Assembly: GCA_021014325.1 (NCBI GenBank)
Contig: CM037474.1
Coordinates: 25,117,488-25,181,487 of the forward strand
Direction: 5' to 3'
DNA: 64,000 nucleotides
From: Plazaster borealis
Lineage: Eukaryota > Echinodermata > Asteroidea > Forcipulatida > Labidiasteridae
Shown here: piece after piece, positions 47,110 through 59,500 of the stretch
Numbering within the stretch: the first letter of the stretch is position 1
Layout: the number at the start of each line of letters is the position of its first letter
The notes under the pieces: generated by a model
Seen by the model: only the letters and a program-made list of their open reading frames with translations
The model's database searches: none
Told to the model about the DNA's origin: nothing
Position numbers and translations under genes: made by a program

Positions 47110-47340
47110 ACACACCTATGTTCCGACACCCACGATGTTCTGACACCCCTGGTGTATTTTCCTATTCCTAACCCAAACCCTAAATAACCCTTACCCTATA
47201 AAAACCCTAACCCTATCCCTAACCCGAACCCTAACCCTTACCCTAACCCTAACCCTAGCATGTAAATCACGAGGGGGTTGTCGGAACATGGGCGTCTGAA
47301 TATAGGGGTGTCGGAATATAGAGCAGTCACCCCTTTGAAA
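47110..47340. repeat. Interstitial telomere-type repeat inside an inverted repeat
   Basis: At 47165-47257 there are about 14 imperfect CCCTAA units (CCTAACCCTAACCC), the vertebrate and echinoderm telomere motif. They are flanked on the left by GTTCCGACACCCACGATG and GTTCTGACACCCCTGG, and on the right by the inverted forms TTGTCGGAACATGGGCGTC and AGGGGTGTCGGAATAT. Confidence 0.75.
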
Positions 47341-47568
47341 CGGCTTATGCACTTCTTGTTAGGTCCTCGTGTGGTGTCTACGCAGACTATACTCGTTGTG
47401 CGTCCCGTATGGTTTGCCCGATATGTGGCAGAAGGTGTCCCCAAAAATTGTCACATTATACTTTAAAAACTCTTTACATCTTTTACAGAAGTACCCCCTA
47501 AAATCCCCAATGAATTCATGAGAGTCCCAGAACATAATGAAGACACAATAGGAGGGGGATACACCACG

Positions 47569-47992
47569 TGGCGTGTTGTGGCCGAGCGGATAAGAACACC
47601 GAACTCAGGCTCTGGTGTTTCTGATCAGCAGAGTGTGGGTTCGAATCCCAGTCGTGACACATGTGTCCTTAAGCAAGACACTTAACCACATGCTCCGTCC
47701 TTCGCATGGGACGTTAAGCCGTAGGTCCCGTGTGTTGTGTAATGCACGTAAAAGAACCCAGTGCACTTATCGTAAAGAGAAGGGGTTCGCCCCGGTGTTC
47801 CTGGTTTGATTGGCTGCATATTGCGCCACAGCACCTTGTAAACCATTACATGGTGCTATGCAAAGGAATAGATCTCATACTTCAACACGTAACTCCACTT
47901 ACCTTGTAGGAAAAATACTGAGCGCTTTGAGACACCCCTCGGGAGTATAAAGCGCTATATAAGAACTGCCATATCATTATTATTATTATTAT
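47569..47992 (+). mobile_element. Full-length tRNA-Leu-like SINE
   Basis: Head with TGGCCGAGCGGATAAGAAC (A box) and GGGTTCGAATCCC (B box), and CTCAGGC in the anticodon position of the ancestral tRNA. Body has GTCCTTAAGCAAGACACTT, GGGACGTTAAGCCGTAGG and CACGTAAAAGAACCCAG. Tail is TATAAAGCGCTATATAAG, then (ATT)n, the tail type also seen at the LINE end at 11684. Confidence 0.88.
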
Positions 47993-48641
47993 GCAACATA
48001 CCGAGCAACAAATGCTTTAAAAGGCTTGCGCACCTTTTTGTTTGGTCCTCAGTCGGTGTTCATGCAGGCATACTCGTTGTGCGACCCGTATTGTGCGTCT
48101 TTGGGCATTCTACAAAATCGAGAGAATTTAAAGAGGTAAAGCGGCTCTGCTCAAAGCCAAAAAATAGAAAGTCCAAAGGTCACGTACACAAAAACTTGAA
48201 GTGTTTCGTCATTAAAATAAATCTGCCATTATACAGTTGCAGCAGGCACATGAACACTGGGGGGCTCCTCGCTGTCCCTACAATATTCTACCCGATTCAC
48301 TGATCCGCTTAGTACACACGTCAAGTCCTATACAACAAACCCATACAAATTGCAATGAACTATTACCGGTACTAGAACTTGACATCACCCCAACTGTGGT
48401 TTATGGCAGGCTGGTTTATGGTGGTCTGGATCGTTACAAGGGCTTTATAATATGCAGCCACTCCGGGAAGTGACTGCCAGCAAAAGTTTTTCCTGTACTG
48501 CCAAAATATACGGGTACTTTATCTGGTTTTGGCGAAGCTTGCCTTTTTAAAAATTTTTTAAAGCAATTATTAAAATGAAATCAGTACAAAATGTGTCAAA
48601 AAGGTATGAACCTCACCAACCTCGTCCCCAAGGTGTCGAGC

Positions 48642-49561
48642 AGTACGAGCAGCGGCGTAACTATATAGGGTAAAATTTCAGGGGGCACAAGGGGGTGCAC
48701 CATTTTTTCTAGGGGGCACTTCTGGCCAAGTTTCGTTTGCCTTTTTCTTTAAAACAAGCCAATTCCCGTAATCGGGAGGGGGGGGGGGTCGGACGGCCCC
48801 CCTAAAAAAAAGAAAACAAGAAAAACAAACTTTTAACAAAAATACAATAAAAAAGTCTGCAAAAAAAAATAACTAATTAAAAAAGTCTGCATCGTAACAT
48901 GTGCAACTAATAAATAACACACTAAGCAAAAAGTTTGTTCAGCAGTTTTTATCGTTGAATTATGACATTTATAACATAATTTAATATACAAAGATGTAAA
49001 TAGAGGACGCAATGGGTGGTATACGCCGTCTGAGCATTAAAAATGCAGAAGTAATATTGATACAAGGCTGTAATTCAGCTGTTTTCAGATATAATAACCA
49101 ATATCATAGCGCAAAAATGGTGCACCAAATGGCTTGAATTGGGCATTCTTTTTTACAAAATTTCGAACTTCTGAGGGAGGGAGGCACATCCCACTCCACC
49201 CTGCGTCGCTACGTGACGGGCGCCGCTAACGCACCGATTAATATTCGCCCACCAAAAACAAAAAATCCTGGTTACGGGCCTGAACAAGCCCCTTTTCATC
49301 GCCTTTTTATGTTATTTACTATTTTTGTATAAACTAATCTGGCGTGAGTGTAAAACAAAATATATTTTCTGCATGTAAATGGAGAAATAGTTTTAAAAAC
49401 ATCGAAATTATCTCATCAAAGCGTATAAAATGTAACATTTTACTTTGGAAATTTCCAATCACAAAAGTCCAGATTTCAAATGGAGGGCACCCGGGGCACG
49501 GACATCAAATGGGGGGGCACGTGCCCCCGTGCCCCCCCTTAGTTACGCCACTGAGTACGAG
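48642..49561. mobile_element. hAT-type non-autonomous element with 8-bp target duplication
   Basis: Terminal repeats CAGCGGCGTAACTA and TAGTTACGCCACTG are typical of hAT elements. AGTACGAG occurs exactly at 48642-48649 and 49554-49561, a perfect 8-bp target-site duplication. Interior is G/C-biased at the ends (AGGGGGCAC) and AT-rich in the middle, with no transposase. It split host DNA around CGAGCAGTACGAG. Confidence 0.88.
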
Positions 49562-50011
49562 GTTGACCGCTCTCTCACCCTGGTATTGGATCATTTGCAT
49601 ATCCAAGTTTTTTGGATACGTATGCAAATTAGAATAGTCTGGCAACTTAACATATTAACGTTAGACTTTTGTACACCAGTCGTTGTCCAATCAGGGTCCA
49701 GGTAAGGAGTTTCCCTCCCAGCGTTTACTATTGTAAACATGGTTGGTAATAAAGTAAACCATGGGGACGAGGTTGGAACCTCACGTTCTTGAGCGGTACC
49801 TAAACTGTCCGGAGAATCAAGATGAAAATGTTCAATGACAAAAATAGTCTAGTTCAGTACATCTATCATAAGAGGTCCATAATGGCAATGATACAAACAG
49901 CCATGATGATATTTTAAAGAAGTACCGGGCTTGGGGGAAATGGAATCATTCGGAACGAAGGTTCAAACATTGTGTTGTTATTGTGGAGTGTGGCGCTTCA
50001 CTCTCGTGATC

Positions 50012-50092
50012 ATGGCTACAAAAAGTATCATCCATTGGGCATGGAGGTGCCCCATAACAAGGAGAACAGTTTCGGTATCGCGGTACCTTCTG
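50012..50092 (+). pseudogene. EBP exon-1 pseudogene
   Basis: ATGGCT at 50012 is followed by TATCATCCATTGGGCATGG and CATAACAAGGAGAACAGT, clearly the start of EBP exon 1. A deletion of about 13 bp after codon 2 shifts frame, and the rest of the exon after GTATCGCGGT is missing. The 5' flank (49940-50011) also resembles that of copy D (GTGTGGCGCTTCACTCTCG against GTGTGACACTTCATTCCCG). No exon 2-4 remains were found downstream. Confidence 0.85.
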
Positions 50093-50093
50093 C

Positions 50094-50250
50094 CCAGGTA
50101 GTAGTTAATAAGCAGGACAGTACTTTTCCGAACTTAGTAGTCTCCCGAATTCCTAAATCTACTCCGCGGCAATAGTAGAATAAATAGCAAGACAAGTTCT
50201 CAAAGAACAAAAATCTACACAGCAAAGTAAGTAGACGATGGTGTTATACG
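50094..50250. repeat. Repeat block shared with EBP C intron 3
   Basis: Follows the pseudo-exon directly and matches 42571-42730 in order. Suggests that a deletion joined exon 1 to intron 3 in this unit. Confidence 0.65.
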
Positions 50251-51073
50251 CAAAACATTAATGGTCGGTTAAACGCCCTCGGTGAATTAGCATTTGGTTT
50301 CTCCACGTTACGTAACCAAGAATGGGTTCGTGTATCGGGGTGTGGCGTGAGCTCACTTCACGTTGGTTCGCCACAGTCAAGGCGGTAAAAAACAGGAACA
50401 ATTTGAAGTGTTTTTATAGCATGTAGAGAAACCAATCATCAGGTTGGCATGATAGCAAGCATGGGCTAAACTACGTCCTCATTTTCCCAAACGGGTTTTT
50501 CGAGGTTGCGTAACCGGCTACTAATCACGATTGGATCCCAAAGGTTAAGAATTTCCTAAACATTCTTAACGGATAATAGAGGAACACAGGCTGTTGCACA
50601 GAAGAGACTGTGTTATATTGGAAATATACAGAATTGTTAATTGTTATTAAGTATTTTAATACTTAATAACAATTAAAAACAACTGTTACGTTTAAACAAG
50701 TAGTGTTACTATGAGATATAATATACGACAAATATCTTACAAAAATGTGTCATAGTTTTGGTGCGAAAAAAGACCAACAGTACAATGCCAACTATCGTGT
50801 GTAGTGTTAATTATTGTAAGTAAAAGAAATATGGTGTATTCTGGGGTTTATTGGAGAACCGAATATACATTGATACCTAGCCATGCAATGCCTCAAAACC
50901 CATAGGCCTATTATGAATGTTCATAATGTTCAATAAAGACAACTGTTAGTTGGGAACTTGGGATGATGGAGACGGCTACTCTCACAGTCATCTATAGCGT
51001 ACATCTGCCTTGATGTAGAGCAACCGTTGTAGACAGCCGAACGCCAACGGGAATGGTTGCTGTCAGTTGACTC

Positions 51074-51204
51074 CAGGGGCGTCAATCCGTTTTGAAATGT
51101 GGGGGGGGGGGGGACACAGCAGGATCATTTACGGCGTGGGGTTCAGGGGCCCGCTCAAGGGCCCCTGGTGGGGTCCAGGGGCGAAGCCCTTGCCGGGGGT
51201 TTAG
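51074..51204. mobile_element. hAT-type terminal fragment
   Basis: CAGGGGCGTCAATCCG followed by a G run is a typical hAT-MITE left end. It is cut short by the SINE that begins near 51206, and no right end was found. Confidence 0.45.
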
Positions 51205-51205
51205 G

Positions 51206-51745
<540 letters not shown>

Positions 51746-51749
51746 TAGT

Positions 51750-52030
51750 TATTACTTTGCATGATATTGCTGGCTTTGAAATGGTTGTCCTAAAGAACAT
51801 TTTTCTCTAATTTTATTTGTACGATTTAGCTTTAATTATACACCATCAAATTTTATACATTATATCAAACTGAAAAGTTTGTTGACATTGTACAATTTCC
51901 TTTGTTTTGTTTAATATAGCATGGAGCAATCAAAATATACCAGCAAAACAAATAAAATGTCATTAAATTGAAAATCTTGCAGAGGGTTTTTTTTTGTCAA
52001 GGTCCTTCCGCCCGTACCGGTGTTTCCCAA
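51750..52030. repeat. EBP-block 3' tail, unit 2
   Basis: Has CTTTGCATGATATTGCTGGC, GAAAAGTTTGTTGACATTG, ACCAGCAAAACAAAT and an end CCTTCCGCCCGTACCGGTG. These match the tail after EBP copy D (60745-61395) and, more weakly, after copy C. It lies downstream of the EBP pseudo-exon. Confidence 0.6.
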
Positions 52031-52864
52031 AATGCTTAGTTTGTATTTTGCTGTTTAAATGTTCTTCTTGTGATATGTATGATGCTCTTTGGTCACTTTT
52101 GGAAAAGTGTAACATAAATGTTTAATTAATAATGCTATAGTAATAATACGCAGATCTTACAATGGCGCTTCATCATAACATTGAGAGGTGTCTCAAAGTG
52201 CTAATTCTTTTTACGACAAGATTTAAGAACTACAAATATTAACGTAAATGTTTGTGTATATAATTACGTATCTGCAATTTGGGACACAGGTGAATATTTA
52301 CGCAAATACTTATTTAGATATTTGCAAATTATTTGCCAATATTTACGTACATTTTCACGACACGGGAAAATCATGAATGTGTACGCAACTATGTAAATAT
52401 TTGCAATTTGGGGCCAAATCGTCAATATTTACGCTAATATTTCCGTAGTTTCTGTCATAAGAAATACCTTTAAAATATTATATGGGTGACTTTTCTTGTA
52501 AAGTTCAACACATGCAAGCTTTCCGGAAGTAGCGAAAACTTTAGGCGTACAGCAGATGCGCGCGTATGACTGAAAAAACTCACAGTATAATGTTCGCAAC
52601 GATTTCCCCCAAAGCTAACAATACAAAGGTAAAAAAAAACCTGACGTGAAGTCAAGATTCTAGTCTACGAAATATTATTTCGTTCCCGTACTATTATTTT
52701 TTTATATTGTTAATGTTTTGACTTTTACCTTGAAACTTGTAACTTTGATCAAGCCAAAAAAATTAAGTTGTGGATGCCAGAATACAATCTTGTTAACTTT
52801 TTGTTTATTTTTATTAGTTGTATCCTCCAATCATATGACAAATATCTAGTTGGATGTTAAATAA

Positions 52865-53012
52865 AAAGAACTTATGATCATTCGTGCAATGGAGAGAATA
52901 TTTTCATTCGTTGAAATATGGAATATTCCATTCACCGAGGCGAAGTCGAGTTGAATGGAACATTCCATGCTATGTTTCAACCCATGAAAACATTCTCACA
53001 TTGCACTCATAA
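52865..53012. mobile_element. Fold-back repeat upstream of EBP copy D
   Basis: An imperfect hairpin centred near 52945. CATTCGTGCAATGGAGAGAA pairs with TTCTCACATTGCACTCAT, and TTTCATTCGTTGAAATATGG with TGTTTCAACCCATGAAAA. About 100 bp upstream of the TATA box of copy D. Confidence 0.65.
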
Positions 53013-53048
53013 ATATTCATTATTCGTTTGATAGTCAGAACTGCGTCT

Positions 53049-53062
53049 GGAAGATGCGGGCA
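53049..53062 (+). promoter_or_regulatory. Conserved upstream element of EBP copy D
   Basis: GGAAGATGCGGGCA, identical to 38738-38751 upstream of copy C. Conservation between otherwise drifting flanks suggests a regulatory site; the factor is unknown. Confidence 0.5.
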
Positions 53063-53114
53063 AGTTAATGTTTATGTCATTATTTATATCATTGAATCAC
53101 ACAAGAAGTTTGCG

Positions 53115-53122
53115 TATAAAAG
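53115..53122 (+). promoter_or_regulatory. TATA box of EBP copy D
   Basis: TATAAAAG sits 120 bp upstream of the ATG, implying a 5' UTR of about 90-100 nt. No equivalent lies at that distance from the ATG in copy C. Confidence 0.6.
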
Positions 53123-53241
53123 CACAAGAAAACACAGGGTTTTGGTGCAACAATAGTCATTCAGAAGAGAAGTTTTCACACCTTAGGTTTTCGTCCGTCT
53201 CCACTTCGCATTAAGGAGTGTGACACTTCATTCCCGTTATC

Positions 53242-53536
53242 ATGGCTTCAAACGTGTCTCATCCGTACTATCCATTAGGCATGGAGGTGCCCCACTACAA
53301 GGAGAATAGTCTCGGTAACGCGGTCACACCCATTGCCTTGACTGCTTTTTTCTTCATCTTCATGAGCTTCTGGAAGTACGCGAAGCAGGACCGGTTTAAC
53401 CGTATCCTAGGATCGTGGGAGAAGGCGGCGCTGTGCTGGTGGGGGTTGTGTGGTTGCATCCACATGGCCGTAGAGGGGTATGTGAGCCTTAACAGCACAA
53501 CCTTTCCTGGAGAAAACAACTTCTTGGCGCAAATCT
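53242..53536 (+). CDS. EBP copy D, exon 1
   Basis: Residues 1-98, MASNVSHPYYPLGMEVPHYK to ...AQI plus a split Trp codon; donor GTAAGT in the same position as copy C. Confidence 0.93.
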
Positions 53537-56500
53537 GTAAGTGTCCGATTTAAAACTTGTATTGATTAAAATACGCTAAGAATCGAACGGCAACATTGTA
53601 CTATATTGATGATGGTTAAAACTAATGCTGACTCAAAAGAACATCGTACGTATTAATTATTAACAGAAATACTCTATAAATTATACTCATGGTTTTCCCC
53701 CAGTTGCAAATATTTACGGAAACATTAAGAACACAATTCAACAGGTATAAAATAATCATTGTTTCGTTCCCTAGAAAAAGTATTATCCCTCGGAACCATT
53801 TCGTGCCTTCGAAAGTTATTTCGGGGTTACAATCACATAAATTCGAATTCGTATTTCGAGGGAACGAATTTGTATTTCTAGGGAACGAAGTTTAAGAGGG
53901 AACAAAATAGTTTATTTTTCGAATTAAATCAGCCGGTATGTAGCCCTTGATATGCCATTTTGATTTGTGAATACATTCCGAGATCACCGTAACACTATAA
54001 AACAGATTATTTCTTTTCACTGCAAAAACTGAAAGGTAATTCGGATGATTTACTCTAAAATAATGGTTTTCATAAAATCAAAAAAGCACACTAAGGGATC
54101 CTTACAAGTTATTTAATTATTTCGAGGTTAACGAACTATTATTTCGTTGTTGTACCGGTCCTTGATTGTATTCTGCACTCGGGTGTTTTCTTACACATTG
54201 GTGTGCCAGGCATCTGAACATGTATTTTGGGCTATGGTGTTTTTTCTTTGCCCCAGCGCCTTGAGCACCTTATAGGTAGATACGTGCGCTATATAAGACT
54301 CCAATAGTCAGCGGTGTAGCCACGGGGGGGCCTGGGGGGGCACGTGCCCCCCCACAAATTTCCAGTGCCCCCCCAGGTGCCCCCCCATGAAAAAATTGCA
54401 ATAGTGCCCACACAAAAAGAAAGTTCAAAGAATGAAAACAAAACATTACGAAACAAAATACATCTGCTATTTGTAGGCCTTCATTTACAATAAAGTAAAA
54501 CAAACTTTAGTTGTTTTCAAAGCCAATAATTATTGTTTAACTTACGCTGTGGGGATTGTCGCTATCATCACCGGAAGCGCGCGCGCCCACGTGTTGATCA
54601 ATGCAATGCAGCGGAATGAAAACAGTTGGTGTGCTGCACGCTACGCTGGTAAACGATAACCAACGGTTCACGTGTATAAACATAAGCCGTTGGTAATTGT
54701 GACCAGCGTTGCGCGCTGCAAACCATTGATTACCGGTATATACGGCCTACGGGTGCACCCCACTAAATATGGAGAAAACAGAGCGTCGAGCTCATGAATA
54801 TTTTGTAACATTTGAGAGCCCAACAAAAGGGGTAGAGTGCAAAAATGTTCCCCAATTGTAACCTGGGGGTTGTTGACTTCCAACTTGAGGTATTTTTGAT
54901 GACATAGGCCCTGAAAAATGGTCCTATTTGCCGAGAGGTGTAGGGACATTTTTCAAGATTGATGCTCGGACGTTTGGAAAATTACACCGGTGTAGGGGTG
55001 TTTTTATTTGGAGGGAGAATAACTCGACGTGACCGGTACCAGGGACTCCCCATATTAAATTGAGCAGAGAATAAAAGTTCACGAGTCAATATATACTTTT
55101 CCTTTACTGTAAAAAGCTGTGAGACTTTTGAGTATTTTTCGTGTATTTTTGAATATTTAGCCTTTTGCACTGAATGCTATGGAAGTGGAATTAGTGGGGT
55201 GCGCCCCTACATGCCGGAGGGACCAAAAAGTTATGCTACGCGCACGCGCAACGATGGTCGTTACCAGCGTAGCACGCAGCATACCATTTATAAATTACGG
55301 CGGGCGGCCATATTGCTACCGGAAGGCGAGGATTCTGAAAAACAGTGAGATTTTAACCGGTTTTTTGAGGAGTGGATTTTCTGGACCCGCGCCGAGCTCA
55401 CTGTGAGAACAAAAAACACTAATTTTCGCGAGATCCGGTTTCAAAAGAGGAACTCCAGGTGCATTTAAATGTGAAGGGCAAAAAGTTTCTAGTAGGATTT
55501 TGTACATGGCCCTCTATATGAGGTTCGTGGAGACGATAGCGGATCAAACCTCATAGTTCTAGGGCTAGGAGTACATGATCCCCACCACCACTGATACACC
55601 CATTTTCCCTGGGCCCCCCCACTTGGAAGCAATGCCCCCCCTGTGCCCCCCCACCGAAAAATTCCTAGCTACGCCGCTGCCAATAGTTTGTATTTATACA
55701 CTGCAAAAACCGGGGTGTTAAAATTGATACCGTGGGTGTTGTCACATATAGATACCAAGAAGGAATCAACGTTTACACCAAAGAGTGTTAATTAACACTT
55801 ACTTCTGCCGAAACAATAACACTGTGTTATTTTAACACCCTATTGTGTTAATTTTGCTTCTCTCTTCGGTATCTATAATAACGTGACAGCCACCCATTGC
55901 GTCAATGTTAACACCCCAGTTTTTGCAGTGTATCACTGCCTGCATTTCTTCACAGATTCTTCAGTTTGCACTAATGACGTAGGCTATACTTACAATCGTT
56001 GTCGAAGAACATAGGAAAGTGATTCTCATAGAACCATTTTTAGACCTTTTATAAATTAGAGAAAATACCATGTTAATCATATCAACACAGAGACAATTTA
56101 GCTGCAAAATTCCCACAAACGCTCCCCAAAAAACGAATTTGAATGACCAAAATTAACGCGGCAAAAAACCACTGCGAATTTAAATGCTGTTCGCGTGGGT
56201 TGTTAAATGGAATGATTATCTTTGTTTAGTAAAGAGCACGACGCAAGAGAACAAGTGCTTGCAGATTAAATGAAATTGACTTGCTGTTTTAGAATAACGC
56301 TACGTTCAAATCGGCTACTTAATTGCCGAAAATGGCAGAGAAAACTATTTCTTCGAGGGAAAAAATGATTATTTCGAGGGAACTAAATAACATTTCGAGG
56401 GAACGGAATACCTTTCCTAATTTGTTACATATCAATTTTTTCTTTACCTGTCCTTTATTGGGGCTCCGTAAATTTTCCAGCAAGGAAGTATTTCATTAAA

Positions 56501-59500
56501 CTTTTGCAACTTGGCGGCAAAACCGTGATATTTGCAAATTGGGGATAAAACCGTGAACATACGGAGGCTCTAAAAGGGTCCACTGACGGCTGGTTTTAAA
56601 TGTCTTCCGTCAATGGCATTCCACAAGCAAGGACTATACAAATGAAGAGTGTTCATGGAAGAGGTAGTGCGGGTCAAAGGAACCATAAGATTGCCACAAG
56701 ATCTTTCTTGTTGAGTATGTATCTAGTTGTAATGACAGAACTTGTAAAGATAAAATTAAGCTTGGTGTAAGCGTACTTCATTGCAAGTCACTCCTTCGCA
56801 TGGTTGTTGTGACAGAACGTAATACTTTTCAAAATGTAATGGAATTTCATACGGAAACAGAGCAGGGTCCAATTTCATAGAGCTGCCTACGAAAAAGTAG
56901 CTAAGCACAATAAAACTATGCTTACATGAATAAGAACCAGCTAAATACATATACACATTATACATTACACATTTACCGTTTATGACGGGTAACCTGCATA
57001 TTTTTGCTTAACAGAAAATTGTTAAGCAATATTTTGTTCTTAAGCAGCTCTATGAAATTGGACCAGGCCACATTGGACATGATATTTATGTGTCTCCTTG
57101 CAAGTGTGTTTTCTATTATCATCTAACCGTACAAGTCTCGCGCGAATTCGAACATTTCTTGGAACCTTGGGTCACCACTTCACATTCTTTAACGTGTGAC
57201 GGAAACACAATCGCGCGCTTTCACGGGTGCCAGTGTTCGGATTCGCGCAAGTCTAGACAGCCACAATAATAATTATTATTAGTGTAATTAATAAATATAT
57301 TTCCGTGCTATTATAGGGAAAGAGTATGCAAAGGGTGATAGCAGATATGTGCAGTAAGTATACAATATAAATTGTGATGTTTTGAGCACAATGACAGGAT
57401 ATTATAAGTGTATTTTTTATTATCGGGTCCAGCGCTCTTTCCTTTGAACAAGTTTCTGCGGATTCCCGCCGCTGGAGGTTCTGTAGGGTTTGTGAAGCGT
57501 TTTTTAGTATCATTAAGTCTTTGACGGGCTAATAATAGATCAGGCTCTCACTTTCGGTACCTTATGGAGACCAAGGATAAAACAAAAAAGGGAAAATAAA
57601 AGGACTCCATAGGAAAATTCTAAAGACCGGGGTGTTCCACAAGGAAATTTGTGTACAAAGTCCATGGGAAACTGTCAAGTGCAGGGACAAAGGAAAGAAC
57701 AAAAGAATGCTCCACAAGGATGTATTTTTGGGAAATAGGGGAAATATTTTGGGAAATTGTGCCTTTCATGATACAAGCATGGAATTCGGCATACAGTAAG
57801 TCTATGTCATGAGACGTATATTTGGCTATAGGGCCATCGCAGATTATGTATTGTCCTATGAAAGAATATATAGGTAGAATAACAAACACTATTCAAAGTT
57901 TTCAAAATGTTTGCCATTGCATGACAGTTAAAATAGCAAGGTAATTCACTGTATGTGAATGTCCAATGTCCAATATCGAAACAAGCAAAGTAGACATTTG
58001 CTGTACAAACGTATACGTGAATGTCTAATATCCAATATCGAACAGCAAGATTGACATTCCCTGTACAAACCTATGTGAATGTCCAATATTGAATAGCAAG
58101 GGAGACATTCGCTGTACAAACCTACGCTTGTTATTCTTCTCACATGTTTTTCAAAGGAATCTGCGGTTGACCAATAGCTAAAAATCTTTCCCATGACATA
58201 CTCTGACTATGTGCCGAATTCTTTTTTAAGAGAACATGATGTTAAAGGAAAAATATAATGGTTGATTTTTCAGGGCAAATGCTTGTATTATTATCATGGA
58301 GGGACTGACGGCATGGTTGGAGGGTCCCGGATGTTTCGTCATCGTCTGGGCGTTCCTTAACAGACACCCAATGCGTCACGTGCTCCAGTTCGGAGTCTCC
58401 ATTGGTCAATACTACGGTGAGTAACTGTCAGTCATTGTTTTCATCCAATCTTTTATCTTCGAACAATACAGAAAAAGTGTTCACACACCAACAAGGCTCT
58501 CTTACTTCTAGGACTTATTTATAGCAAATTTAGTGTCCAAGGCTTTTACACGCGAGCACGGTAAACAGCTGTACCACATTAGCCGAAGGCTAGTGTGGTA
58601 TTAGCAACTAGCCACTAGCCGTAGGTAGCGTGGTACTAGCCACTAGCCACTAGCCGCGGGCTGGTATGGTACTAGCCACTAGCCACTGCCTATAGTGTGG
58701 TACTAGCCACTATCCACTGCCTATAGTGAGGTACTAGCCACTAGCCACGAGTCACTGCCTATAGTGTGGTACTAGCCACTAGCCACTGTCTAAGACAGTG
58801 GCCTGTCTAGTGTGGTACTAGCCACTAGCCACTGCCTCGTATGGTACTATTAGCCACTTACCACTGACTAGTGTGGTACTAGCCACTAGCCACTGCCTGT
58901 GGTACTAGCCACTAGCCACTAGCTAATGTCACTTGCCGCGCTCGCGTGATGATCCTTTGGCCCATTAGGAATCGCACATGCACAAATTGCGTACAAAGGG
59001 TGTCGATGGAATACACATTCAAAACGCGGATTTATAAAAAAAAAGAGGACAATAGGGTCCCCTGTTGGATAAGGGTCCACGGTTGGATAAAGGTTCCCAG
59101 TTGGAAAGCGTGTACAAAACCAATGGGAGCTGTTGCCAAAAAGTTACAGCCATGATATCCTATGTTGGACCACGCCACGTCCTGGAGGGGGTGTCAATTA
59201 ACATGGGACAGTGATTTGGTTAGAAGGGGGCAGGACAAAACTCTGCCAACTCCCTTTGTGTACAAAATCGGTATGTCAATTGTCAATGGTAGATGAAACC
59301 AAATTATAAAACTTAATTATTTAAGCAAAAATTCAAATAAACTTCAATTAACCCAGACAATACCTGGTGTCAACAACACACTTAGCTTTAAAAAAAAGCA
59401 AAAGAAGCCTTTTGAACCTCTGGGGAAAATCGCACCACAAATGGACGTTGCAACCAAACAGGTCCCTCGCTGCAGGGTTTTAAGACAAATATTTACTTTT

